Origin: Alangreenwoodia sp964438605
Lineage (GTDB): Bacteria; Bacillota; Clostridia; Peptostreptococcales; Anaerovoracaceae
Direction of reading: 5' to 3'
Assembly (NCBI GenBank): GCA_964438605.1
Contig: CAYTKT010000013.1
Span: forward strand, 1 to 46,459
DNA length: 46,459 nt
Both the position numbers and the translations under genes were made by a program. The notes under the pieces were generated by a model, which had not been told where the DNA came from, did no database searches, and saw only the letters and a list, made by a program, of their open reading frames with translations. Positions 1 through 9,978 of this stretch are shown piece after piece. Positions within the stretch are counted from its first letter, which is position 1. Every line of letters begins with the position of its first letter.

Positions 1-59
1 AATTTCCGGACAAAACAACAATTAGAAATTAGAGATAGAACTTTCGTCTTAACAACATT

Positions 60-105
60 CAGACCCCCTCAAACCGAGCCAAACGGCTCGGTTTGAGGGG
101 GTCTG
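60..105. repeat. Perfect 21-bp inverted repeat (strong hairpin)
   Basis: Bases 60-80 and 85-105 are exact reverse complements separated by a 4-base loop. The right arm is followed by only a short mixed T-rich run, so it is not a textbook terminator. It lies just before a decayed transposase and could be a terminator of an upstream gene or part of a mobile-element end. Confidence 0.7.
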
Positions 106-139
106 CTTTGCTTATGATTCCGCTTAAAGAAGATACCGA

Positions 140-458
140 GTGGATTGGAAAGAAATTGTCCACTTGATAGATGAAATTTGCGCCCAGACATTACTGGCTG
201 ACCGTGGTTATGATACGGAGGAAATCGTCACTTATGCACTCTCACATGGCATGGAAACGGAGATTCCCTTAAAGAAAAACCGTAAGAACCGCACAAGAAC
301 AATCAGTATTAGTACCGGCTGCGCATTCCCGTAGGAATGGTTTCCTTCCCCTGAAACGTTGGCGAGGGATTGCTGCCCGTTATGCGAACACTACCCACGC
401 ATTGATTGCCGCTGTCCAAATCCGTTGCATTGCTATTTGGGCTTCCATTTTAGCATAA
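140..458 (+). pseudogene. Decayed IS5-family transposase, C-terminal end
   Basis: The first frame (140-334) reads LLADRGYDTEEIV and ends in a basic KKNRKNR segment, which is the DDE-domain region of IS5-type transposases. A second frame, read from about 341 to the stop at 456-458, carries the matching C-terminal end (LKRWRGIAARYAN, then IRCIAIWASILA). The two halves are in different frames and the junction around 310-345 is garbled, so at least one frameshift separates them. The N-terminal two thirds of the protein are absent. This is a remnant that cannot make a transposase. Confidence 0.8.
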
Positions 459-587
459 CTCATGTAGACACTGTCTAGGGGATCTTGTTTTTTGTATTCT
501 AACAAACTCAATCGCCTTTTTTATTTCTCTCGGTGTTACACCAATTGTAAACTTACAAAAAACAACATAAAAATCCTTTGCATTGTA

Positions 588-616
588 TTGACATGAATGG
601 ATAGATTATATATAAT
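588..616 (+). promoter_or_regulatory. Sigma-A type promoter of the leucine T-box transcript
   Basis: TTGACA at 588-593 and TATAAT at 611-616 are separated by exactly 17 bases, so both hexamers match consensus. The spacer contains the 11-mer GGATAGATTAT (599-609), which also occurs upstream of the SLH gene and of nifJ. Confidence 0.85.
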
Positions 617-639
617 TCAATTAGTTCAACTTAGCGTTT

Positions 640-1013
640 TCATGCGCTAAAGTATATTTTGAAATGCAATGACGGAGATATTGATTTATTTTTCTGTGTC
701 ACAGAGAGCCGGCGGGCGCTGAAAAACCGGAACGCAGCGTGAATCAGTCTCACTCCCGAGCAGCATTCCGGAAAGCGGTGCGTGGAGAACAAGCGAAAGC
801 ATGTTACATATAGCATATATAATGTATGTAATATGTTCGCGGCAGAGCGCACGGTGATTATGGAATGACGGAAGACCCCGTTATCGAAGTCTTGGGTTTG
901 TCAGAACCTGAAAAGAGATTGCGTATCTATGCAGTAAGCAGGGTGGTACCGCGGTAATTTTATTTGGATTATCGTCCCTGAAGTTACAAAAATGTAGCTT
1001 CAGGGATTTTTTG
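640..1013 (+). promoter_or_regulatory. T-box leader, probably leucine-specific
   Basis: The conserved T-box sequence AGGGTGGTACCGCG is at 940-953. An upstream AGAGAGCCGG-type Stem I element is near 703-712. A terminator hairpin follows: TCCCTGAAG at 975-983 pairs with CTTCAGGGA at 998-1006, followed by a T run. T-box RNAs bind uncharged tRNA and choose between terminator and antiterminator. The downstream genes make leucine, and a CTC triplet at 749-751 is a plausible Leu specifier, but I assign the specifier from context rather than a full fold. Confidence 0.9.
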
Positions 1014-1503
1014 TTTTCCGCGCATATTATGAATTTTGACGGCGGAGACCGTTTTCGCACGTAATTATGAAATGTCGACTGCTAAAAGGCGAGTGAAATG
1101 CTTATTTTTTGAAAGCGGCGATTTCGCAGGAGTTCGAGATTCACCGCTGAAGCGCAGCGATTAGTAATTGCCGGATATGCGTTAAACTAAATACGCAAAT
1201 CACCGAACGGTTTTAACTGGTGAAAATCCAGTTAAGGTTATTGTTAAAAACGTGTCGGACATTGGACGAAAATGAAAACACCAGAATACGAACCGGTCGA
1301 CAATAGAAAATGCCGAGGGCGATTTTAAGTAGTCTTTGTAACAAGATGTTTGTTTACTGACATGAGCGCATAGTCAAACTGGATGCTGGAAAGCGGACGA
1401 ACAACAAATCAATAAATTCAAAGTACGATGGCTCCGGTTTTCAGATGTAAATTGAATGTATAAATGTAAGGAATGTAAGGATAGAAGAAATCAGGAGGTA
1501 AAC
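1014..1503 (+). other. Long untranslated spacer between T-box terminator and leuA
   Basis: No credible ORF is visible. The only clear structure is a small hairpin, TTAACTGG at 1213-1220 pairing with CCAGTTAA at 1228-1235. T-box leaders usually sit close to the gene they control, so nearly 490 bases here is unusual. Confidence 0.5.
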
Positions 1504-3051
1504 ATGAAGCAGATTAAAATTTTTGACACAACTCTGCGTGACGGAGAGCAGTCGCCGGGCTGCAGTATGAATCTGAAGGAAAAGATTGAGATGGGAAAAC
1601 AACTTGAGCGCCTTAATGTGGACATTATTGAAGCGGGTTTCGCGGCATCGTCACCGGGAGATTTCCTGTCGGTCAAGACGCTGGCGGAAACGCTGAAGAA
1701 CTGTACAGTAGCCAGTCTCGCACGAGCGTTGCCGGCAGACGTGGACAGGGCATACGAGGCAGTGAAAGGTGCGGTGTCACCACGGATTCATACGTTTATT
1801 GCAACTTCGCCGATTCATATGGAATATAAGCTGATGATGAAGCCGGACCAGGTTATTGAAAGTGCAGAAGCTATGGTAAAAAGAGCGAAGGGATACGTTT
1901 CCGACGTGGAATTTTCGGCTGAAGACGCTACGCGCAGCGATACGGCCTTTCTTGCAAAAATATTTGACCGCGTGATTAAAGCAGGAGCAACGACGATAAA
2001 TATTCCAGACACTGTCGGTTATACAATGCCCGATGAGTATTATGAGTTTTTGATGGACATCAGGGAAAAGTGTCCGGCTCTTGACAACGTGGATATTTCT
2101 GTTCACTGTCATAACGATCTGGGGCTGGCCGTGGCAAATTCGCTGTCAGCTGTTAAGGCTGGGGCAACGCAGTTGGAATGTACGATTAACGGAATTGGTG
2201 AGCGTGCGGGCAACGCATCTCTTGAGGAAATCGTCATGGCACTGAAGACGAGAAGAGATATTATGAAAGCGGATACCAGAATAGTGACGCAGGAAATCAT
2301 GCGTTCTTCTATGCTGTTGACGAGAATTACGGGCGTTAAGGTTCAGCCCAATAAGGCGATTGTCGGAGAAAACGCTTTTGCACATGAAGCCGGAATTCAT
2401 CAGGACGGAGTTTTGAAGAATAAGCAGACTTATGAGATTATGACGCCGGAATCTATCGGAATCACAGAAAAAAATCTGGTGCTCGGAAAACATTCAGGTA
2501 AGCACGCACTAAAGGCACGCATCGAGGAGTTGGGCTACCAGATTTCAGAGGAAGAGCTGGAAAAGGCGTTCGTTAAATTTAAGGAATTAGCTGACAAAAA
2601 GAAGCAGGTTTATGACAGCGATATTGAAGCGATTGTTACGAAGGAATCGATTCAGGTACCACGCGTTTACAGATTGAACAGATTCACGTTTAACAGTGGG
2701 AATACGATTACGAATACGTCTGTTGTCCGCCTTGAAAAAGATGGAAAGCTTATAGAAAAAATGGAAACAGGCGACGGGCCGCTTGATGCGGCGTTCCATG
2801 GCGTGGAAAAGATTGTCGGCAAGAAGCTTCATCTTGAAGATTTGCGGATCGAGGCCAATACGGAAGGCAAGGATGCGTTGGGCGATGCGACGGTAGCGAT
2901 TAAAGATGAAGAAACCGGACTGACGACGACGGGGCGCGGTGTGAGCACAGATGTTCTTGAAGCGAGCCTGATGGCATATGTCAATGCGGTAAATAAGATG
3001 ATCTACGAGGAAGGACATACGGCGCAGGCGTCGCTGCGAGATACAAAATAG
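1504..3051 (+). CDS. leuA: 2-isopropylmalate synthase
   Basis: This enzyme condenses acetyl-CoA with 2-oxoisovalerate, the first committed step of leucine synthesis. The chosen ATG at 1504 is preceded by AGGAGG with proper spacing; an in-frame ATG at 1456 would add 16 residues with no homology signal and no ribosome site. The 515-residue protein has the DRE-TIM metallolyase signature TLRDGEQSPG (residues 10-19) and the metal-binding HCHNDLG motif (about residues 201-207). The roughly 130-residue C-terminal part corresponds to the LeuA regulatory domain, which in the family binds leucine for feedback inhibition. It is the first gene after the leucine T-box and is followed by leuC, leuD and leuB. 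Confidence 0.97.
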   Translation: MKQIKIFDTTLRDGEQSPGCSMNLKEKIEMGKQLERLNVDIIEAGFAASSPGDFLSVKTLAETLKNCTVASLARALPADVDRAYEAVKGAVSPRIHTFIATSPIHMEYKLMMKPDQVIESAEAMVKRAKGYVSDVEFSAEDATRSDTAFLAKIFDRVIKAGATTINIPDTVGYTMPDEYYEFLMDIREKCPALDNVDISVHCHNDLGLAVANSLSAVKAGATQLECTINGIGERAGNASLEEIVMALKTRRDIMKADTRIVTQEIMRSSMLLTRITGVKVQPNKAIVGENAFAHEAGIHQDGVLKNKQTYEIMTPESIGITEKNLVLGKHSGKHALKARIEELGYQISEEELEKAFVKFKELADKKKQVYDSDIEAIVTKESIQVPRVYRLNRFTFNSGNTITNTSVVRLEKDGKLIEKMETGDGPLDAAFHGVEKIVGKKLHLEDLRIEANTEGKDALGDATVAIKDEETGLTTTGRGVSTDVLEASLMAYVNAVNKMIYEEGHTAQASLRDTK

Positions 3052-3213
3052 CTTGGCGGCGCAATAGCCAGTCGAAGATACTGAATTGATAAAGGATTTA
3101 TGATAAAATAGAACTGTAAATCATGTTGTGTTGCACGATACCAGTGCTACGGACTGTAAAAAATAAAAATTTTGTATATATGTATATAAATGTATGAAAG
3201 GAAGAAATAAATT

Positions 3214-4473
3214 ATGGGAATGACCATGACGCAGAAAATTCTTGCGGATCACGCGGGACTTGATTCGGTGAAGGCGGGTCAATTCGTCGAGGCGAAGTTG
3301 GATGCTGTTCTCGCAAATGACATTACGGGGCCGGTGGCGATTAAAAATTTGCCTGCGATGGGTGCGACAGAAGTATTTGATAAAGAACGGGTTTATCTTG
3401 TTCCTGATCATTTTACGCCAAACAAGGACATTAAAGCGGCGGAACAGTGCAAAGTCGTCAGAGATTTTGCGAAAGCGCAGGGGCTGACGAATTATTTTGA
3501 AGTGGGCCGCGTGGGAATCGAACACGCGCTGCTGCCGGAGCAGGGACTCGTCGTTGCAGGCGATGTCGTTATAGGCGCGGATTCACATACATGCACTTAT
3601 GGGGCGCTCGGTGCCTTTTCTACCGGTATGGGTTCTACTGACATTGCAGCAGGCATGGCGCGCGGTGTTTCCTGGTTCAAAGTGCCGTCCGCCATTAAGT
3701 TTGAACTGACAGGTGAACTTCAGGGCTGGACCAGCGGCAAGGACGTAATTCTTCATATTATCGGTATGATTGGCGTGGAAGGCGCGAGGTACAAATCTAT
3801 GGAATTTACGGGAGATGGTCTGAAATCTCTGAAAATGTCAGACCGTCTGACGATGGCGAATATGGCGATTGAGGCCGGCGCTAAAAACGGTATTTTTGAA
3901 GTCGATGAAGTTACAATGGCTTATCTCAAAGGCAGGGCGAAACACGAGCCGAGGATTTTCAAGGCTGATCCGGATGCCGAGTATGACGAAACTTATGTAA
4001 TTGATCTTTCGCAGATCAAGCCGACGGTGGCGTTCCCACACCTTCCTGAGAATACGAAGACGATTGATGAAGTTGGCGATATCGTGATCGATCAGGTAGT
4101 TATCGGTTCCTGCACTAACGGGAATATTGAAGATATGGAAGTTGCTGCTGAAATTCTCAAAGGCCGGAAGGTGGCTGATAACGTGAGATGCATTATTTTT
4201 CCGGGGACACAGAATGTATATAAGGAAGCGATTAAGCGCAGATGGGCAGAAACATTTATTGACGCCGGCGCCGTATTTTCGACGCCAACATGCGGACCTT
4301 GTCTGGGTGGACACATGGGAGTTCTTGCAGAGGGCGAAAGGGCGGTAGCGACGACAAACCGAAATTTTGTCGGACGCATGGGCCACGTGGAATCCGAAGT
4401 TTATCTCGCGAGCCCTGCAGTTGCGGCAGCTTCCGCGGTAGCGGGGAAAATTGCGAATCCGGAGGAGTTATAG
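3214..4473 (+). CDS. leuC: 3-isopropylmalate dehydratase, large subunit
   Basis: This is the aconitase-like subunit that, with LeuD, isomerises 2-isopropylmalate to 3-isopropylmalate. At 419 residues it is of the shorter, archaeal/clostridial LeuC type rather than the roughly 465-residue enterobacterial type. The three cysteines that hold the 4Fe-4S cluster are visible: Cys300 (GSCTNG), Cys360 and Cys363 (TCGPCLGG). A DSHTCTYGALGAF segment supplies further active-site residues. It starts about 160 bases after leuA with a GGAAG ribosome site; the spacer holds nothing recognisable. Confidence 0.96.
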   Translation: MGMTMTQKILADHAGLDSVKAGQFVEAKLDAVLANDITGPVAIKNLPAMGATEVFDKERVYLVPDHFTPNKDIKAAEQCKVVRDFAKAQGLTNYFEVGRVGIEHALLPEQGLVVAGDVVIGADSHTCTYGALGAFSTGMGSTDIAAGMARGVSWFKVPSAIKFELTGELQGWTSGKDVILHIIGMIGVEGARYKSMEFTGDGLKSLKMSDRLTMANMAIEAGAKNGIFEVDEVTMAYLKGRAKHEPRIFKADPDAEYDETYVIDLSQIKPTVAFPHLPENTKTIDEVGDIVIDQVVIGSCTNGNIEDMEVAAEILKGRKVADNVRCIIFPGTQNVYKEAIKRRWAETFIDAGAVFSTPTCGPCLGGHMGVLAEGERAVATTNRNFVGRMGHVESEVYLASPAVAAASAVAGKIANPEEL

Positions 4474-4679
4474 AACCCCTGACCGAACGTGCAGGTTTGC
4501 AGATTTTGTTGAACGCATGGATTGTTTTTGTGACCATCGCAGCGTGGAGTGATGCGAGACGGCTTTCGATTCACAAAATTTGGTCTGAAGCAGGACGTTT
4601 TATAGATTAAAATTTATACGAATATTGGAAAGGAAATTGACGAGACTGGAAAGAATATTAACGAAAAAGGAGAACGATT

Positions 4680-5168
4680 ATGGGTTTTGCATATAAATAT
4701 GGCGATAATGTTGATACTGACGTTATTATTCCTGCGAGATACCTCAATACTTCTGATCCGGCAGAACTGGCGAAACACTGCATGGAAGATATTGACGCGC
4801 AATTTGCCGGAAAGGTGATGCAGGGTGATTTTATTGTTGCAAATAAGAATTTTGGCTGCGGTTCGTCCCGCGAGCATGCACCGATTGCGATTAAAGCGTC
4901 GGGCATAAAGTGTGTTATTGCAACATCTTTTGCACGTATCTTTTTTAGAAACTGCATTAATATCGGTCTTCCGATTATGGAGTGTCCTGAAGCGGCGGCG
5001 AAGATCGACGCTGGCGATGATATTGACGTGGATTTTGTCACAGGTGTTATTAAGAATAATACGAAAGGCGAGAGTTACCAAGCGGAGCCGCTACCTGAGT
5101 TTTTGAGAAATCTCATCGCAGAAGAAGGACTGGTTAATTATACGAGAAGTAAATTACAGGGAAAGTAG
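4680..5168 (+). CDS. leuD: 3-isopropylmalate dehydratase, small subunit
   Basis: This 162-residue swivel-domain protein pairs with LeuC to form the active isomerase. It opens with the typical GDNVDTDVIIPARYL stretch and has the substrate-binding loop NFGCGSSREHAP (about residues 59-70). An AAAGGAG ribosome site precedes the ATG. A 206-base spacer separates it from leuC, so the two subunits are not translationally coupled as they are in many bacteria. Confidence 0.96.
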   Translation: MGFAYKYGDNVDTDVIIPARYLNTSDPAELAKHCMEDIDAQFAGKVMQGDFIVANKNFGCGSSREHAPIAIKASGIKCVIATSFARIFFRNCINIGLPIMECPEAAAKIDAGDDIDVDFVTGVIKNNTKGESYQAEPLPEFLRNLIAEEGLVNYTRSKLQGK

Positions 5169-5642
5169 TAGACGTCATCGCGTTTATGTGTTCTCGGAAC
5201 GCTCGTAAGATGCGGCGCAAGATTTGTCCGCGGGTCAATCTGTTAAAGATAAGATTCGGCAGATTTCTCGCTGCGTGCGGTCGCAATACGCGAAATATCC
5301 TGCTGGCTCACATCTTTAAAAGGGTGATTGAAAATTGCTTGAAATGCGTGCGATACTCTGCGGTTTTCGTTTTATAACTATGATTAAATAGGATAAACAG
5401 AGAATGGGGAAGTTGTGTAAAAATCATGTATAGGAGTTATTTGCGACAATCTATGGCTATTGCGGCAAATATGAAACATCATTTAAAATAATAGAGACGA
5501 GCAAAGCATACATCTCGCAAAGCTGAAGAACAATCTATAGTTTGTTTTTTAACATCATAAATCATATGTTGATTATTCTTATGAACAAATCAGAGTTTTG
5601 CTCATCCCTGTTAAAATAAAAAATTGGAGGTAATTTGTTGAA
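5169..5642 (+). other. Spacer between leuD and leuB
   Basis: This is about 470 bases without a convincing gene. A 63-codon open frame at 5186-5377 lacks a ribosome site and resembles nothing I know. I see no clear terminator or promoter, so leuB may be transcribed with the upstream genes or from an unrecognised start. Confidence 0.4.
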
Positions 5643-6716
5643 ATGGAATTCAATATTGCGGTCATTAAAGGTGACGGAATCGGCCCGTCTGTCGTAGATC
5701 AGGCGATGTTGGCGCTTGATAGAGTCGGTGAAATCTACGGCCACAAGTTTAAATATACGGAAGTTCTGGCAGGCGGATGTGCAATCGACGCCACAGGCCG
5801 CCCGCTTCCTCAGGAGACGATTGACGTCTGCAAGGCAAGTGACGCTGTTTTGCTTGGCGCTGTCGGCGGCCCGAAATGGGATGAGCAGCCAAGTGACAAT
5901 CGGCCGGAAAGAGCACTGCTGGGACTCAGGAAAGAGCTTGGGCTGTTTGCAAATATCCGTCCGGCCATGATGTTTGAAGAATTGGCAGATGCGTGTCCGC
6001 TGAAGCCTGAGCTTGTTTCCGACGGCCTTGACATGGTAGTTGTCAGAGAACTGATTGGCGGCATTTATTTTGGCGAGCGCGGAACGAAGGAGACGGAAAC
6101 GGGTATGGTAGCTTACGATGTGGAGCAGTATTCCGAGAGCGAGGTGAAGCGCATTGCTGAAGTGGCATTTGACATGGCGATGAAGCGTAATAAAAAGGTT
6201 ACGAGTGTGGATAAGGCAAATGTGATGGATAGTTCGCGTCTTTGGAGAAAGGTCGTTATCGAGGTGGCCGAAAAGTATCCGGAAGTGGAGCTGAACCACT
6301 TTTACGTAGATAATGCGGCGATGCAGATTGTCAGAAATCCGAAGCAGTTTGATGTTATCCTCACGAATAATATTTTCGGTGACATTTTATCTGACGAGGC
6401 GAGCCAGGTTACAGGTTCCATCGGTATGTTGCCGTCGGCTTCCCTTGCGGTAGGCAACTTCGGCATGTACGAGCCGATTCACGGCAGTGCGCCTGACATT
6501 GCGGGACGTGATATTGCGAACCCCATGGCAACAATTCTATCTGCGGCAATGATGCTCAGATATACGTTCAATCTGGGCAAAGAAGCCAGTGCCATAGAAA
6601 ATGCAGTAAAGCGGGTTCTGGCTGACGGAGTGCGCACGGGCGATATTGCAAAGCCGGGCGAAAAGGTGTATGGCACGATTGAAACCGGCAGACTGATTGC
6701 AGAGGCGATTAAATAA
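5643..6716 (+). CDS. leuB: 3-isopropylmalate dehydrogenase
   Basis: This enzyme oxidises and decarboxylates 3-isopropylmalate with NAD to give 2-oxoisocaproate, completing the carbon skeleton of leucine. The 357-residue protein has the family's GDGIGP start, the substrate-binding RPERALLGLRKELGLFANIRP region, the DKANVMDSSRLWR helix and the metal/NAD segment ending GDILSDEASQVTGSIGMLPSAS, followed by EPIHGSAPDIAG. GGAGG at 5626-5630 precedes the ATG. It is the last gene of the leucine group. Confidence 0.97.
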   Translation: MEFNIAVIKGDGIGPSVVDQAMLALDRVGEIYGHKFKYTEVLAGGCAIDATGRPLPQETIDVCKASDAVLLGAVGGPKWDEQPSDNRPERALLGLRKELGLFANIRPAMMFEELADACPLKPELVSDGLDMVVVRELIGGIYFGERGTKETETGMVAYDVEQYSESEVKRIAEVAFDMAMKRNKKVTSVDKANVMDSSRLWRKVVIEVAEKYPEVELNHFYVDNAAMQIVRNPKQFDVILTNNIFGDILSDEASQVTGSIGMLPSASLAVGNFGMYEPIHGSAPDIAGRDIANPMATILSAAMMLRYTFNLGKEASAIENAVKRVLADGVRTGDIAKPGEKVYGTIETGRLIAEAIK

Positions 6717-6740
6717 TTAGGCTTAAGATGTTTTATTTTT

Positions 6741-6775
6741 CTGCCGTATTTGCGGACGGGCCGCAGATACGGCAG
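6741..6775 (+). terminator. Terminator after leuB
   Basis: A 15-base stem with one wobble (CTGCCGTAT...GCGG pairing with CCGC...ATACGGCAG) and a 5-base loop is followed by a weak T-rich tail. It lies 24 bases after the leuB stop. Confidence 0.75.
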
Positions 6776-7156
6776 ATTTGCTTTTATAACGGACTGGTTT
6801 TAGAATCACAAAATATATTATGTATTTTTGCTGTTTTTTATTGATTTTCAGTAATTTCTAAATAAAAAAGCAATATTTTAGAGAAATTTTACGAAATTTA
6901 AAATGATGTTAGGGTAAGCAGCGTTTTTTAAGCTTGAAGAAATCGTTGAACATGATAATTTTATAAACCAAATGTAAAAATATTCAATAAAATTAAATTA
7001 TTAGGAGAAAAAGAGACTATTTTTTGACAGAAATTAGGTAAAAATTGTTATCTATGGGATAGATTATGTCAAATTATCTTCAGAAGGGGCGGATAGTTTG
7101 TATGGACAAGAAAATTTGCTCCCTTCGAAAAGAATTTTAAAAGGAGGAACTAAGAC
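6776..7156 (+). promoter_or_regulatory. AT-rich promoter and leader region of the SLH gene
   Basis: A TTGACA hexamer lies at 7024-7029, but no good -10 box follows at 17 bases; TTATCT at 18 bases is the nearest. GGATAGATTAT at 7057-7067 is the same 11-mer found in the leuA promoter and upstream of nifJ. The leader then shows GAAGGGGC and GCTCCCTTC, which can pair loosely, before an AAAGGAGG ribosome site. Confidence 0.5.
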
Positions 7157-9712
7157 ATGAAGAAAGTACTTTCTATTGTACTCTCTCTCGCGATGGTCGT
7201 CTGCCTCATGCCTACCATGGCGTTTGCGACAGAGGCAGCCGGTCCGGCCACCAGCGCGGATTATACCGATGCTTCTGATATTACCTATACGGAAGCTGTC
7301 GATGTACTGACCGCCATCGGTGTGCTCAACGGCGTAAACGACGGGTCTTCATTCGACCCAAAATCCAACGTCACGAGAGAGTCCGCTGCTAAGATCATCT
7401 GCACGATGCTCTTAGGCGGGAAAGCGGACAGATTAACGACAACGACAGCTCCATTTGATGACGTGGCAGCCAACCGCTGGTCAGCGCCATATGTTGCATA
7501 TTGTGCGGAAACGAATATTGTTGCAGGAGATGGAAGCGGGAATTTCAATCCGGAAGACAACGTAACCGCGCTTCAGTTTGCAAAAATGCTGTTGGTAACA
7601 CTGGGATATAACGACCGGGTGGAAGGACTTTTGGGTTCATCCTGGGCGATAAAAACGTCAGCATTGTCGGCAAAGATAAATCTGTTTGCAGGCAATGAAG
7701 ATGTAGATCAGAATGCAGCGACAACGAGAGAAGAAACGGCGCTGTATGCGTTTAATACCTTATCGGCAAACATGGTGGAATATACCACTCCAGGAACAGA
7801 AGTCACGATGCCAGACGGTTCGACGATTGTAGTGGGCAGTTCTCCTGCGACTGCGGTAACAAGAAAATCTGATGCCGTGGACAACATTGGGGAAGACAGT
7901 GATGACAGCGGATTAGGTGTCATCCAGTTTGCGGAACAATATTTTCCAAAATTGAAACTAAAAACCGAAACCGAATATAATACAGATACTTTTGGAAGAC
8001 CAGGAGCAACTTGGACGCTGAATAACGACATTGTAACTTTCAGAACTGATACACCGGCTCTGACTTATGAAAATGAATGGAAAAGTGCGGAAGACGTTAA
8101 AACTGCATTAGCACTTAGGGCTAATGGTACCAGTCAAACTATTAACGTATACGTAGACGGTAATACAACTGGAATACCTATAGATAACCGTGGTGCTGGA
8201 GATGCCGGGTCTGTTGTTGAAATTTATAAAACCAGCAATTCTGATGGGGATATATACAAAGTTTTTGAAATAAACACTTACCTGGCTCAGGTAACTACTG
8301 TGAACGAGGAGACGGACGAAGATGCTCGAAGTGTGGTATTCAAGGCCGTAGGAAATGATTTGAACTATGATACACCTTATTCAACTGAACAATTTGAGGA
8401 AGGCGATTATGTTCTGGTCACTGGAAAAGTCGATAATACAGGTGCTGAAACAACAATATCGCCGGTTACCGTTATACCTGTTGAAAATGTGATCGAAAAT
8501 GTGGCTGTGACCGGCTACAGGTGGGACTCAGTCACTGCCGGAGATGAGACGTATACATATAACGGCACCTATCGGGAAAACGCGACTAATAATTATGTGA
8601 TGGGTGAAGGAACGACATATAACCTGTATTTAGATGAAATGGGTAATGTTGTGTTTGTTGACCGGTACACCGGGGAGACAACAAATAATTATGTTTATGT
8701 TCTGCATGTAAGCCAAAACCCTCTGGGTGATTCTGTATATGGAACATATCGGAGTGTTCAGTACGTTGACACAACTGGTGCAGAAAGTTTCACGAAAGCC
8801 ATGGATGTTGATAGAGATGGAAATGGAACCATAGATAATGACGATAAAATGACAGAAAATTCGTGGTATATGATGTCGGATGATCCTGACAATGAAGGAT
8901 TCAACTTGTTTACGTCTCAGGAATCTGTCAACATTGAGGGTATAACTAAGTTAGGACGGACTGTTGCTGACTTAGGGACTACCAGTGGCAACGTAACAGT
9001 TAGAGCGAATGCAGATACAATCTTTGTTCTACAGACTGGGGATGACGAATACAAAGCGTACACAGGACTTGCTGATTTACCTAGCTATACATTTACCGAT
9101 GGGGTAACAGGGAATGCTTTGACTGATGACAATGACTATGCAAAAGAAGTATTCATAAACGTGACTAGCGGTGATGTAATCGGAGCTGCAACTGGGGAAG
9201 TTATTTACCTATTCGATAAGGACTCAGACGGTACGGAGTATGATTCTGACAGTAGAACAAATGTTAGCTTGTTTGATGCAGTTGTCGGTGGTGAAAAATC
9301 AGTTATTAAGGTTAAAGCTGCAAAAGCTAGCAGCATGATGGAAGACTTAAACAACGGCTTGTGTGAAGTAACATATGATGCTAACGGACTGGTGACCAAA
9401 CTGGTTGAAGTTACGTCAGAGACGGCAGACGCCAAAGGTTATAAAGTTGGGACGTATGACAATGGGGAAGGAAGCATCTTGTGCAGTAAATCTACTTTGA
9501 CCATTTCCGGATTCACGGGTGCAGACGGCACTTATGTTCTAGCTGACGATGTTGCCATATATCAGGTTACAAGTACAACTACACAGAATGTGAAAACTAT
9601 TCTGCCACAAAGTCTGAGTGGATTGGCAAAGGATAATCATACAATTTATCTGGTTCCTGCCTCAGCTGACGATGCTACCATTATTGCGGTTTACTATGTT
9701 CAGACTGCTTAA
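7157..9712 (+). CDS. Secreted SLH-domain protein, probable S-layer or envelope protein
   Basis: An 851-residue exported protein. Residues 1-24 form a signal peptide ending MAFA. Three S-layer homology modules follow at about residues 35-85, 95-145 and 155-205, each with the usual alternating hydrophobic pattern and the (S/D)NVTR-type ending. SLH modules bind pyruvylated secondary cell-wall polymer, so the protein should sit on the wall surface. The remaining 640 residues are acidic, Thr/Asp/Asn-rich and beta-like, with no domain I recognise and a DKDSDGTEYDSD stretch that could bind calcium. It has its own promoter region, a strong AAAGGAGG ribosome site and a strong terminator, as expected for a major surface protein. 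Confidence 0.85.
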   Translation: MKKVLSIVLSLAMVVCLMPTMAFATEAAGPATSADYTDASDITYTEAVDVLTAIGVLNGVNDGSSFDPKSNVTRESAAKIICTMLLGGKADRLTTTTAPFDDVAANRWSAPYVAYCAETNIVAGDGSGNFNPEDNVTALQFAKMLLVTLGYNDRVEGLLGSSWAIKTSALSAKINLFAGNEDVDQNAATTREETALYAFNTLSANMVEYTTPGTEVTMPDGSTIVVGSSPATAVTRKSDAVDNIGEDSDDSGLGVIQFAEQYFPKLKLKTETEYNTDTFGRPGATWTLNNDIVTFRTDTPALTYENEWKSAEDVKTALALRANGTSQTINVYVDGNTTGIPIDNRGAGDAGSVVEIYKTSNSDGDIYKVFEINTYLAQVTTVNEETDEDARSVVFKAVGNDLNYDTPYSTEQFEEGDYVLVTGKVDNTGAETTISPVTVIPVENVIENVAVTGYRWDSVTAGDETYTYNGTYRENATNNYVMGEGTTYNLYLDEMGNVVFVDRYTGETTNNYVYVLHVSQNPLGDSVYGTYRSVQYVDTTGAESFTKAMDVDRDGNGTIDNDDKMTENSWYMMSDDPDNEGFNLFTSQESVNIEGITKLGRTVADLGTTSGNVTVRANADTIFVLQTGDDEYKAYTGLADLPSYTFTDGVTGNALTDDNDYAKEVFINVTSGDVIGAATGEVIYLFDKDSDGTEYDSDSRTNVSLFDAVVGGEKSVIKVKAAKASSMMEDLNNGLCEVTYDANGLVTKLVEVTSETADAKGYKVGTYDNGEGSILCSKSTLTISGFTGADGTYVLADDVAIYQVTSTTTQNVKTILPQSLSGLAKDNHTIYLVPASADDATIIAVYYVQTA

Positions 9713-9770
9713 TATACTATATCATTCGAATCACAATTTGAAAAAGAACATATAGAACTTGAAATATGCC

Positions 9771-9810
9771 GAGCCGGAGAAACTTTTAACAAAGTTTCTC
9801 CGGCTCTTTC
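9771..9810 (+). terminator. Terminator after the SLH gene
   Basis: A perfect 16-bp stem (9771-9786 with 9791-9806) around a TAAC loop is followed by TTTC. It is one of the strongest hairpins in the window. Confidence 0.9.
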
Positions 9811-9875
9811 AATACGCAGGCGGAGAGAAAAAAGCTGTGTAATTCAGCTTTGGTGTAAAGACAAAACCTATGTTA

Positions 9876-9970
9876 TCATTTTACACCATCATACCGTAAT
9901 TCTTCGTCAAAGACTTCATCCGGTGTGCGGTATTTCAGAATCTTGCGGGGAAAGCGAGAAAATGATTTTG
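9876..9970 (-). pseudogene. IS30-type transposase C-terminal remnant
   Basis: Read on the minus strand, the segment ends FPRKILKYRTPDEVFDEEL... and stops at 9876-9878. The PRK-x-L-x-Y-x-TP-x-EVF pattern is the characteristic C-terminal end of IS30-family transposases. Nothing recognisable of the rest of the protein is present. Confidence 0.6.
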
Positions 9971-9978
9971 CGGTTTAT

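Noticed and set aside
5186..5377. 63-codon ORF between leuD and leuB
   Set aside because: No ribosome site, no recognisable homology, and a composition rich in Arg and Cys typical of chance frames.
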